Source of the DNA: Warburgia ugandensis
Lineage: Eukaryota; Streptophyta; Magnoliopsida; Canellales; Canellaceae
NCBI GenBank assembly: GCA_035236585.1
Contig: CP141127.1
Span: forward strand, 50,978,001 to 51,042,000
DNA: 64,000 nt
Reading direction: 5' to 3'
Shown: piece after piece, positions 11,764 through 22,895 of the stretch
Layout: each line of letters begins with the position of its first letter
How positions within the stretch are numbered: the first letter of the stretch is position 1
The notes under the pieces: model-generated
Told to the model about the DNA's origin: nothing
The model's database searches: none
Seen by the model: the letters and a program-made list of their open reading frames with translations, nothing else
Program-made: the position numbers and the translations under genes

Positions 11764-12208
11764 TGACACAAGAGTGTCCCAAAATTCCAAGATCAATGTT
11801 GATCAATAACGATCAAGCAATGAATGGTCAAGATCATCATCAAACCCTTTTAGATCAAAATGTTTTGGACATGTTAGATCATGTAGAAGTGGGCAACTTG
11901 AGTTTTGAATGAATCAATAGTTTAGGTTGGCTAGAAGAGGCATCTTGGAACCAAAATAGAAAATACCTAGATTATATGATGAGTGAACATCTTGGATTAA
12001 ATGATAGAGGGTGTCCTAGTTTATCACAGATGGACATTGAAGATCACATAATGGGAGGCATCTCATGGTCCACCCCTGTACTTTCTATTTCTCCATGGCC
12101 AAAATGTTTCTAATTGCCTTCATTGGTCAACGTGTTTTGACTAGTCAAAGATTAAGAAAAGTTCTTGCAAGGCAAGTCAGGGAATTAAGGAACTTATTTG
12201 TAATATGT
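11764..12208 (+). repeat. CV left LTR, part 1
   Basis: Starts TGACACAAGAGTGTCCC, parallel to the right LTR start TGACACACTAGTGTCC at 62499. It aligns base by base with 62499-62995 (shared blocks: attccaagatcaatg, gaagaggcatcttggaacca, aagaaaagttcttgca). It ends at the S1 insertion site. Confidence 0.85.
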
Positions 12209-14479
12209 TGTGATTTTAAAGTTAAACTCGCAAACGCACGAATCAATTGTAATAATTCACGTGAGGAGGTCGATCTTATGAGGAATAGAACTGTTTTGAT
12301 ACTAGTGGTACCTACTTTAATTATTTAACCTAGCCAATGATCATGAGATTTTTCCTAAACTAAGAATGAAAATTATGCTAAAACCTAAAACATGTTAAAC
12401 TTTAAAATTTTCCTAAAACACATTTTCTAAAAATAAAATATTCTTAAATGAAAACTTTCTAAAATTAAAACCTTCTAAAAAACCAAGATTGGAAATAATT
12501 GAAACTATCCTAGCATGCAGCTAAACCTAAACCATGAAGAACTAATATAACATGAAATAAACAAATCATGCAAAACAAAAATAACATAGTGCATATGAAG
12601 TTTGAAATTTGTGCATGAACATAATGATAGAAAGAATGTGTACATAAAGCATGGAAAGTATACATGAACTAAAGTGCAAAGTAGGCTAGCATGGAATGCT
12701 TGAAACTATCTTAATTAAAGCATGAAACTCTAATCAAAGCAAGCAACTTTATAAGGAATCACACTTCAAGACCATGTGCATGACCCATGGGGCTTTGTGC
12801 ATGGAACTATGGTGTGTTTCTTAGATGCAAAACTAATTTAAGAGATGCATTTAATCTAAAGTGAATAATGTATGTACTTGAATATGCAAAATTGAATTAA
12901 ACATCCATGAAAAAAAAGATTTAAATCACATAAAACATTCATGGAAAGTAAACTTCAATCATAAACCAAACATCAATCTTATTATATGGATTTTAGGTAC
13001 AAGTGTGGTACGCATCATCCAAGGAGTGTGCCCACCATTCAATGATCAAAATACATCCAAAGAAATTGCTTATATTTTCTTATATGCAATCCAACATTCC
13101 AACCCTAAACAAGCATGCATGTAATCTAAGGATATCCAAGGAAAAGAGAGGGAAAAAGATAAGAAAGAGGCAAAAGATAGGCAAGGAACTTAAGGAGATT
13201 CAAGGAGTAAGGAACTTGATTCAAGGTCATCATTTTCTTGGTTGTCACTACAAGAGAGTTGTAGTCCTTAAATACAAGGATCTAAGGCTTCAAATAAAAG
13301 CATTTCAACAAGGTAATCAAGGAACAATCAAACAAGCAACAAGGAAAGAACAAAGTGATGAAGAACCAACTCAAAATTTAAGGTGTAAGACTCAATGGAA
13401 ACATACAAGAGGGAGGCGTGGAATGGCTTGGGAGATATGACTGCTAAGGGAGAAACTCTTTGAAGGCTTGCAAAATTAAAGAAACATGGTTAAGGGAAAG
13501 GATGCCCTCCTCCACAGTGAAGGAGGTGTCTTTTTCCTCCCAAGGGAGAGATGCCTCAACTTTGGTTTTTTTATAGTCTTTTATATTTTTTCTCCTATAT
13601 GTTCTAAGGGGCCTAAGATAAAGGTATGGTGGGAATGAAAATAAAGGATTTGGATAATTAAGATGAGCAGGTAGTTAGGGTTTTTAAAGATAGAAAGGTG
13701 GGATAGGTGGCTACCTCTTTAGGTGTCCTTAAGTTGGCACATGCATTTTTTTAGTAGGAAGTGTCTCCCCCATTCAAAAATCATTGAGCCCCATAGAATA
13801 TGGAAAGTGCATTAGTTGGGAATGAGGTAAGAGAAAGAAAAGAAGGTGGTAGGAATGAGATGGGTAGGAAAAGATAGGAAAAAGAGGTGTGGTAGGGAAA
13901 ATTGATTGGCGAGGTGGTTTCTTAGGAAGTGGGGATTAGTTGGATGGTTTTGATAGGAGTTTAGGAAGGTGGAGAAGTCTTAGCAAGGTAGGACTCTTGA
14001 ATGGAAAGTAAAATTCATTGTGCATCTTTGTTGTGAGGTGGAAGGTGAGGAAATATAAATAATGGTGGGGTCTCTTCCTATTGATCCACATGTTACCTTA
14101 TCCAAGTAGAATTTCTCTCAATTATCTTCAAAATTACCTCATAAATCTCAAGGATAATTCTTTGGATTCTCCTCCAATCATGGTCTTCCATTTAGCTTAG
14201 CTCATGTGACTTTGATGGCTCACTTTTGAGAACTACATTGGCTTGGCTTCATGGCTAGCTTAAATGCCTTTGATGGCTTAGCTTGATGGCTCTAATTAAA
14301 TCCTAAAAATATAATTAATCACATATTGGTTCGGATTAGCCTCTAGACCTACAAAATATCAAAATTTTGAGTCATTATGTCAAAAATGCATGTGTTACGA
14401 ATTTTGGTCAAAAACCTTAATTTACTCCTATAACACATAGGTAACTAGTTGGGTGGTTTTATGCAAAATTAGATACTTA
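12209..14479 (-). mobile_element. S1: solo LTR related to T4, inserted in the CV LTR
   Basis: Flanked by perfect 5-bp duplications TATGT (12204-12208 and 14480-14484). On plus it starts TGTGATTTTAAAGTTAAACTCGC-like and carries the LTR-end phrases of T4 (gaggtcgatcttatgagg near its left end; aacacatag..caaaattaga..actta near its right end), so it is a minus-sense LTR of the T4 family. It is 2271 bp against about 1940 for T4. The outer right base pair reads TA instead of CA. No internal sequence is present, so it is a solo LTR left by LTR-LTR recombination. The right CV LTR keeps the empty site around 62995-63005. Confidence 0.85.
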
Positions 14480-14484
14480 TATGT

Positions 14485-14580
14485 GTATCAAAACTCTTTG
14501 AATGTATTTAGGCCACTATCTAATATTTATAAAGTGTTATTTGGAAATAGCCTAAGTTTAGAAAACTCTTGTTGGGCAAG
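14485..14580 (+). repeat. CV left LTR, part 2
   Basis: gtatcaaaactctttgaatg and the following bases continue the CV LTR exactly where part 1 stopped (match to about 63004-63145, shortened by a deletion). It ends where the T2 LTR begins. Confidence 0.8.
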
Positions 14581-16732
14581 TGTTAAGCATTTTCCTGCAA
14601 GTGCATAATTAGTTAATTGTACTATTTAGGGTCGAATTCATAGGGGGATTTAGTGTGAATTTAAAGCACCAAATTATTTCATTATTATGATCCTAAGGGA
14701 TTTGCATTTTAAAGATTACAAGATGATTTGATAAAATGATAAAATGGATGAGATTGATTTAAGAGAATTAACTATGATCAAAAGTTATGATTAGAGATCA
14801 CCTAGACTAGTATTGGAGTCCTTCACTAGTTATTTCTCTTTGTAACTCTAGAAGTAGGTTGAAACTATGATTAGTTCTTGAAATGTGTTTTCTTTGAAAA
14901 TTTAACTAAAAGATCATTGATCATTAAAAACTCATAAGATTATCAAATCCTAATAATTTCATGTAAAACTTAACTATAATGAATTAAGAATTAATTCCAC
15001 ATATTTATTATGAAAGGTAATGGCATTGAATCAAAGAATTGTACTAAGGAAAATTCTCTCTTTTTTAAATTGAGATAAACTTTAAATTAGTTTTCTAAGA
15101 CATTAGGAATTAATGAGTGATATTCATTAATGTTATGCTAGGATCACTTTAATCCTAAGCGAAATAAACTAGCTTAACATAATTTCTTATTCAATATAAA
15201 TTAATTAAATCTATCTTAAAGTAATGAAAATTTAAATAAAACTAATCTACAACTTAAGGAGAGAACCACCGTAAAAATTATGCTAAATAGTATCTAGTTT
15301 CTACTATTTTTCCACTTACTTGATTGTTACAACAATTGAGAAAAAGAAAAATTACCAAAGTGATAAAGATAAACAAAATAAATAACATTAAATAATTCTA
15401 AGTTCTTAGAATATTTTTAACATATCCTTTGGTCATCATGTTTCAAATGTATCCAAGAATATCCATATCAAATCTCACTCAAATTCAATAAGAAATCAAA
15501 GAGAAGCCTACTCCCACTATTGGTGTGACTGTAACCTTGGAGAGTGTCACTAACATTTTCTGTAGAAAATAAACTTTGAAAACCAGCAACTATTGACCAT
15601 GAAGTCACATGCCAAATTGTTTATCAGTTAATTAGCTTCAAAATAAGATATTATATACTAAAATCAGATGAAAATTGGATGAAATGTAAAGGTACAAAAA
15701 TTAGGCGCATGTCATTATTAATTGGGAGTTGCAGGAAATTTTCCCACACGCCTGTTAGCATGATAAATAGGGACACTTTAGAGAATGATTTCACCACCTT
15801 AGAGATCAATTTTTTCCATAAATTTTTTTATATAGTATTATGGATGCCAAGGAATCCAATGATATGGTTAGATCATGGATAAGAACAATCAATATGGAGA
15901 TATTTGATCAGAAAGATGACTGATTCATCACTCACTGCAATAGTCCTTGTGTACACGAGTGAGCATGTGATGAAGTTGGTCACTTTGGCCATTAAATTCT
16001 CCAACTTTCATATGAAATTTTTCATTGAAATTTCTTAGCTAATTCTAATTTGATACCATAGAGTCCATCGGTATGATTATACTTTTAAGAAAACAAACAG
16101 ATATAAAGATATTTGATATAGATTATGACGAGTTCACCACAAATAGTAACATTATAATAATAACACTATTATTGTTTTCCTTGAAAAATCTTACCGAAAA
16201 CACCATGAAATTGCTACAAAACCATATGAACTTCTTTCTAAGACATAGGAGAACATTCACAATGGTTTAGATATTAAAAACATGACTAAAAGAAGGTAAA
16301 TCCAAAGTTCTATTTTCTCTTGTAGTAACAATAAAAAGAGGAGACAAAGATGAAGATATCTTGCTCTACTTCATTTCTCCTCTAGAAAAATTCACTCCAC
16401 TTCTTCCTTGGTGAGATCAAACCAATATTAATAGTTTAGATCATTGACCAACACTAAAACAAATGCACATAAGGGAGAAATCTAAGACCCTATACTACAC
16501 ACCTATAAAGATAGCATCAATGAAGGACGGGTGGAAAACTTGTATCTCACCTCACTTTCTTTCTCTCTCCCATTGGAAATCCTCTGAGAGGAGGTTAGAA
16601 AACTAGTTTCTAGCTTCTCCTTTGTCATATTTAATATCTAGCTCACTAGCATTCACAACATTTGGAAGCTAGACTAATGGTAGCAATGGGTGGGGCAAAT
16701 CAGTAAGCAATCCTTATATGAAATTTCAAAGC

Positions 16733-16823
<91 letters not shown>

Positions 16824-17885
16824 AATTAACACTTCTTTCCTTCACTTCAAACTCTTATAGAGGATAGATTACAAGAAATTATACTAAAAAATTAGTAAAA
16901 ACAATGGATTACGACCTAATAGATCAAAGAGAGAATTTTATTTTATTTTCTCTCTCCTTCTCTCTTCTCCCTTCTCCCTCTCCTTCACACCTTCACCCCC
17001 TTTTGATGTCCAAGCCTCTTTCTCTTGTATAGGGTGAGGAGTATCTAATGTTAGTAGCTACTCCCTATTTGTTCAAGGCCCCCACTCACCTACCATTGAC
17101 TCTCTCCTCCAATCACAACATTCATTGATGAAACTAGAATGGTCATAGGTGCTTTCTCTCCATGGAATCCGTAGCTCCCTCTTGTTTGCAAGAGGTCAAG
17201 CAATAAGCTTGCTTTTAGCTAGCAACTCATCTTGTAACACATGGCTAGAACATATAGCTATCAACCTTAAGATCTCCATCCTTCATCCATCCATCCATCC
17301 AATAATTTGTTTTTGACTTGATCTCTACTTTAAGAACCCTTCATGTGAGATCCATTATCATCTTATGCTATCCAGTACACTCCCTTATCATCCATATGTT
17401 ATACATTTGTCCTTATAGACCCTTGATGTGCATAAGAATGAAAGAGTTAGTGGGGCCCATTTATGATTTTCCACTTTCACACTATAATATGAGAAGTTTT
17501 AGGCTTGCATGACCTTGGTGGTGAAACAAATGGAATGATCCTCATAGAGTTGGGCTTTTACTTCTTTAATTGATCTAGTGCATCAAAATTAGATCAATTT
17601 GAGACATCCATTTATACCTAAGCTTGATCAGCGAGATAAAATGTTAATTGGCTTGATCTCACCACTTGGATCTAAACATACACCTTAGAAACATAGGAAA
17701 ATCCTAATTGGTATTATTTTACAATTTTTTAAACATAATTAACTTTGGATGGTGATCTAACCCTAAAAGTACACTAGATTATGATTTAAGTGCAAATTTA
17801 TCATATGAGTGAAAAAATGATCAATCTAATGTGCTAAAACAATATAAAATTGGGGGTTTTTGGATACAATATTAAGCACTCAACA
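14581..17885 (-). repeat. T2 3' LTR
   Basis: Starts TGTTAAGCATTTTCCTGCAA on plus and ends ..CACTCAACA before the cacaccctaacc PPT complement. 3305 bp. It aligns with 59165-60800 in blocks (for example gatgtccaagcctc, gcatgaccttggtggtgaaac). The other copy lacks about 1.4 kb (15190-16590 here) and a smaller piece near 17180-17330. It contains a long GA microsatellite. Confidence 0.85.
16737..16818. repeat. (GA)41 microsatellite in T2 3' LTR
   Basis: 82 bases of perfect GA. The matching place in the 5' LTR (about 59838-59862) has only a short imperfect run (gggaaagagactaagagaga), so expansion happened in this copy after insertion. Confidence 0.98.
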
Positions 17886-19277
17886 CACACCCTAACCAGT
17901 ATTTTGTTAAGTCCGAAGCAACGTATGTAAAAATCATTTTATTGAAAATTTATTAGTTTTGTAGGTACTCATGATTGCATTTAGCCTATGCACAAGTCCT
18001 TGAACATCTAGGTTACCCCTAGCGGATGAGTCATAATGGTTTACAGTGAATTTACTCACAAAATTTGAAAAGTGGTCAATTCATAAGTTTATCTTAGAGA
18101 ATTACAACCTACTCATATGCTAAAAATATTCCATTTAAACTTGTATCTCCAAGGGTAGCATGTGTACAGTCTACATACACAACAGATTTTTACTTCTAAG
18201 GAGATTATGAATCAAAATTTCCTTTAGAAATTTATGCCATTATTAAGAGAAAGTTAAGGAATATGACGCCCTAATTTTTATCTATTTATATCCCCATCAA
18301 GACTATATACAATCAAAGATCAATAGGTCTTTAGCTAGGATGAAATAAAGGCTAAGGAGAGGGTGATGAAAAGAATGGATTAGGGTATTTAAAGTCTCCG
18401 AAAATAAGTAGAGGTCTTCTTCTACTAAAGGTTGACAATTCTTCTTCATTGTACTAAAGTGCACATTCTTTTGCACTTTTCTATTTTCTTCTTTTCTTAC
18501 TTCATTCTTTTGCATCTTTTGAATTTCTTTGGATCTTTGAAGAACTTTCTTTTCTTGACGTGCACTTCTTTTCTTGAATTACAATCTAAAGATATTTCTT
18601 CAACCATCTCTAACTTATTTTTGAAGAAAATTGGTAATGGATATTTGATATTGGGTTAATATGTGTGTAGGTAATTGGGTTCATACGAAAAAAGCTTATA
18701 TAAAAGGCTTAAAAGGCTAACTGGTGGTAAACATATCATTAGGTAGACTTTATGGATCTGTATACCAACAAAGATGGTCCAAATCATTTCTTAGGATTAA
18801 TATTTTTCTATTAGTTTGAACAAACTTTGAGAAGATTATGGATAATACTCAATAGTTACTCTTGATTATTGACGAAATCAAAGAATATTGAGATCAACTA
18901 GAATTTTAGAATTTCATTTATAACCCTTAAAAAAATTAATGGCTCAACTAATGACATGGTTTATAGGTCTTCGCTAGTTTTCTTCAAGGTTTTAAAATTC
19001 ATAACCACTTATTAGTCTAAACCAGGTACGCGAGACAGTGTGCATAAGAGTGTCCGAGATTAGTTGTCATGGAATACTTTAGAAAATGAGTAAACTAAGG
19101 AATTAATCATGTACTATTCTATTAATAAGCTAAAGTAAATAGGAAGCACTTAACTATAGAAAATTCAATTCTCATCATAGTATAAGAATGGACCTTGAAA
19201 TTTTAAAAGATTTTTAAATTTTCGCAAAGTTTTTAAAGAAAAACAACTATAAAAAGACCAATTATAAAAAGACTAAC
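17886..19277 (-). other. T2 internal 3' region with polypurine tract
   Basis: Begins (plus) cacaccctaaccagtatttt, the complement of a G-rich tract beside the LTR, then a phrase parallel to the ctagtcccgagcaaaacatg of T3. Noncoding; aligns with 22859-24400 (T3) and 39332-40960 (T4), including the cggatgagtcataatgg / taggtttttagctaggatga blocks. Ends at the CACTA insertion. Confidence 0.8.
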
Positions 19278-19289
19278 CACTACTAAAAT

Positions 19290-19830
19290 TGTTGCTTTCA
19301 AAGTTAGGATAAAGAAGTCATTTATAAAAAACCAAATTAAAAAGCATACTTAAGAAGTAGGCTTGTAAAAGAAGGAAGGACTTCTTTAGTCTGGCACAAA
19401 GAACTTTTTTTTTCCGTGGGAAAGCATTTTTAAAGTTGTTTTCTAAAGAATGACTTCAAAAGTCCATACTTTTGAAGTTGTTTTAAGAAAACAACTTTAA
19501 AACCATGGACTTTTGAAGTTGTTTTTTCATAAAACGACTATAAAAGTATAGACTTTTAAAGTGGCTTTATAGAAATGACTTCTTAAGTTTGGTTTTAAAG
19601 TCCCTAATTTACTTTAGTGGGAATAACTTTTTTTCACAAGAAAAGATTTTAGAAGGCACTTCCAGAAAATGACTTCAAAAGTGACTCTCTTTTAAAGTTA
19701 TTTTATGGAAATGAGTTTAAAAGTATGTAATTGAAAGTCATTTTTCTTGAAAAAACTTTAAAAGTGTGTTTTGTTAAAATTGTTTTCTAAAATCGACTTC
19801 AAAAGTAGTACCCTATTATAAGAATTTTGA
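19290..19830. repeat. CACTA 5' subterminal motif array
   Basis: Many copies of gacttcaaaagt and its inverse acttttgaagtc, spaced about 20-40 bases in both orientations (for example 19450-19570, 19665-19800). In CACTA elements such subterminal repeats bind the accessory TNPA-like protein. Matches the array at the other end (49130-49560). Confidence 0.85.
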
Positions 19831-19942
19831 CAGCATCTTTCGATTTTCTAGTTCCGAATGTCTTCATATATACACAAACTAAAGCTCATATCGGTTGATT
19901 TTTTGTTGTAGCTATCTTCAACCAAATCAACTATGAATTGGA

Positions 19943-19945
<3 letters not shown>

Positions 19946-19978
<33 letters not shown>
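19946..19978. repeat. (AC)n microsatellite
   Basis: About 16 AC units followed by TATATAT, in the CACTA leader before TNP2. Confidence 0.97.
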
Positions 19979-19985
<7 letters not shown>

Positions 19986-20192
19986 TCTTGGTCGATATCA
20001 TTTTGAGTGTTAGTTAGTATCTCCTTGTTTGTCTCACTCATTTGCATATTTGATATATTTTGTGCATGTTTTACATTTTCTTCATTGTTAATTGGAAATT
20101 TTCACATGTGTGCATGCATATAATTTAGTTCTTTCAAACGCTTATAATTCTTGTATACCTATTATATGGTAAAATGTCTAATTGAGGTTTTC

Positions 20193-20636
20193 ATGTCTAA
20201 CAAGTCTGGACACACAGATTAGCTGCAATTTATTGAAAAAATGGACTAATATACTTGTATGATTATAACAAAAACAACAAAAGAATATGAGGAGGGAACT
20301 GAAAAGTTTATAGAGTCCACACCTAGATCAAATGGTGATCATACTTGCATGCATTGTCCATGTTGGAATGTGAAAACTTAAAAAAAGTAACAGTAGGGTT
20401 GTTGAGAGAACACTTGTTTTTAATGGAATTGATGAAAGCTATCACCCATGGAGTTGGCATGGAGAAGAACTTCCATATGGGTGACCCTTGATAATGGAGG
20501 GAAGATTTGAAGATACTATAGGAAGTGTTGTAAACAATACAGCTACACTGATGTTTCAAGATGCATACGATGACTTTTAGGATGACCATAAACAATTTCA
20601 AACTACATAAGAGGAAGCCCATTAGCCATTATACCC
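20193..20636 (+). pseudogene. CACTA TNP2-type transposase, N-terminal part
   Basis: The ATG at 20193 opens MSNKSGH; the reading continues through KEYEEGTEKFIES, CMHCPC, NGIDESYHPWSWHGE and QDAYDDF, the usual N-terminal blocks of plant TNP2 (Transposase_21 family), the DDE-type enzyme that binds and cuts CACTA termini. Several stops and a frame change break it. The last bases TACCC (20632-20636) are the T3 target site, lying inside the YPxCKxYTKLS block that resumes at 29900. Confidence 0.85.
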
Positions 20637-22858
20637 TGCTGATTGTTTAACTGCAAGTGCACAGGCTATTGTAGTGTAGCTTATGCAAGTACGGGTCGAT
20701 CCCACGAGGACTTGATTTAAAAAAATAAAAATTTCAATAAAATTTAATTATGTAAAATTAAAAAGAAATCACTCAAAAATACTGAAATTATTGAAATGAG
20801 AATTAATGTTCAGATCTAATCAACTTCTCAAAAATGTAGAATTTCTAGTTCCAAAATAAAACAAATAAAATCAAATAACAAGAAAAAGCTACTTCCCCAG
20901 ATCAATCTTTATCAAAATCTTCACTTTTGGTTTTCTAAAAACTGATCCTCCTTTACATATATCTTCAGCACATTCTTGATTAGTGATCCACCTGTCAGAT
21001 TTGACAGATTCTTCAAAATCAAAGAGATCTGGGCTAAATTGTAATTTCAAGATTTGGACAATTTAGATTGATTTATGAATTTCAGATCAAAGATCAGAAA
21101 TCTCACTTAGATCTAGGGATGTCCTAAGACTGATTCCACAAAATTAATTTGAAATCTGTTGAGAAACAAAGGAGAAATTGAAGATTTGGTTTTGATTAAG
21201 GCTAACCCGTTAATTGGGTTAAGCCTTAAATGATCTGGTAGAGATTAGGCAGTTCCTGGATAAGAAAAATGCAGATAAAACAAAACCTGAATAACTAGGA
21301 CACAGATGTAAATAAACTGGGGACACATATAGAATTAACGAAAAAGAACAGAAATGCAATTTCTTTTAAAGAGAAGGGGCAAAACCAGAATTTCGTGAAA
21401 ATCTGGTTTTTAAGCAAGAACCAGATGAAGGAAGAGAAACGAAGGAGGGAGAAGAGAAGGAAGAAAGAGAAGAGAGGAGAAGGGAAGAAGAGAGGAGGAA
21501 GGAGGAGAGGAAAAAGAGTGGAAACCCGACTTGGGTTTTCGCTCTTGGACCGTCCGATGACGAGAAAGACGCCTGAGATGGAGGGATTGGCGTGCAATCC
21601 GGCCGGTGACTGGTGCGATGTTGTAGGAAGAAGATGGAGTGCGATCTGGCCTGAGCTTTGCTCTGCTCAATGAAGGAGATGACGCCTGGGCATTGATCAC
21701 CAACTTGGAATGGACTGGGCAGAAAAGGTGGGGTATGGGGCAGATGAGAAGAGAGACAGAGGAGAGGAGAGGAGAATAAGGTGGGGTTGGTCAGGTGGAA
21801 AGAGAAGTGCGAAGGAGAAGGGAAAGGGTGGAGATAGAGAAGGAGGAGCTTGGGTTGTGCGGACAGAACAAGGGGAATGAGAGGAAGAGATGAGAGGAGC
21901 ATTGTGAGAGATGGGAAGTGGGAGAGAAAAGAAGAGATGTGAGAATGGAGAGAGAAGAGTGTGAGAGGAAGGGTATAGCGTGCGAGAGAAGAGAGGGAGC
22001 AGGGAGAGAGTTTGGTGGTGAAGGAAAGCTGTGAGAGAGAGGAGAAGAGAAAAGAATGAGAAGGGAGAAGGAGAGGAGAGAATAGAATGGGAAAGAGAGA
22101 TGGGGAGAGAAGAAGAAGGTGGTGAGAATGGAGAGAGGAATGGAATAGAGAAAGGGAAGAGGGGGAGCAAGACGTTAGGGAGAAGAGAGATGGGTACATC
22201 AGAGTAAGGAAGGGAAGAAAAAAGGAAGAAAAAAGGAGAAAAATAAGGAGGGAAAGAGAAAAGAATGGAAAGAGGGAGTGGGAGTGGGAGTGGGAGTGGG
22301 AAAGGAAAGAAAAATAAAGGAAAAAGAGAAAAAGGAAAAGGAAAAGAGAGTGGAATAGGAAGGTAGGTAGAGAGGGAAGAATAGGAAAGAGAGAAGTAGG
22401 GAAAGAGGGATTAAGTGAATGCTAAATTGGGTCCCCTCCTTGGACTTTGGTAACTGTTCCAAAATTGTACATTGCCTTCTCCATGTTATTTTCATTCTGT
22501 TCATGATTCTCAATTAAGCTCCATTTTGTTTATGAAACTATTCCATCCATCTTCATGGGTGATCTAGTCCATCCAATCCTCTTTAAGATGATGTACATTG
22601 TTAACTTTTGATCTTAGTCATCCATGCACCCTTTGGTTGATCTGCAAAAGAAAAGACCAAATTAGAATCATCTGAATAGTACATTAGTCATTTAATGAGC
22701 TCTAATGATCATCTGACTGTTGATTTTGACAAATTAAGGTTTGGACGGTCAATTGAAGTTAAATTCAAAATCAAGCTAAGTTTTGCAAATTTGAATGGTT
22801 AGATGATCTAATTGAATACTAAATTAGAGAAATTTTGACCAAAATTGAACACTTAACA
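20637..22858 (-). repeat. T3 3' LTR
   Basis: Plus-strand start TGCTGATTGTTTAACTGCAA, end ..GAACACTTAACA. Direct repeat of 27675-29899. Contains an extreme purine-rich block on plus (about 21420-22410) and a GGGAGT run. The B-box-like motif GGGTCGATCCCACGAGG lies at 20693-20709. Confidence 0.93.
22274..22300 (+). repeat. (GGGAGT)n run, potential G-quadruplex, in T3 3' LTR
   Basis: Five GGG triplets separated by AGT, period 6. The same run is at 29314-29340 in the other LTR. Lies on the strand opposite to the element's sense. Confidence 0.9.
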
Positions 22859-22895
22859 CACTCCCCAACCAGCATTTTGCTAGTCCCGAGCAAAA
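22859..22895 (-). promoter_or_regulatory. T3 polypurine tract and conserved PPT-side motif
   Basis: On minus: CTCGGGACTAGCAAAATGC then TGGTTGGGGAGTG directly before the 3' LTR. The purine run is the expected plus-strand primer. The CTCGGGAC..GCAAAA..GGGG phrase recurs in T2 and T4 and is familiar from plant Tat/Athila elements. Confidence 0.8.

Noticed and set aside
14572-14577. TTGGGC as the T2 target-site duplication with 60800-60805
   Set aside because: Three extra bases separate it from the TG start and the right LTR has lost its terminal 12 bases, so the match may be chance; not used as proof.
19290-19830. Regularly spaced short repeats considered as a CRISPR array
   Set aside because: Repeats are 10-14 bases in both orientations with variable spacing and lie at a CACTA end in plant DNA; they are subterminal repeats.
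20680-20715. tRNA-like motif (GGGTCGATCCC) considered as a tRNA gene
   Set aside because: No cloverleaf, no anticodon arm and no A box at the right distance; it is an LTR-end motif repeated in related elements.
21366-22199. 277-codon and neighbouring Ser/Leu/Pro-rich open frames on minus in the T3 3' LTR, with similar 263-codon ones at 28448-29239
   Set aside because: They arise from the pyrimidine-rich strand of the LTR (few stop codons possible), overlap in several frames and have no domain. Not genes.
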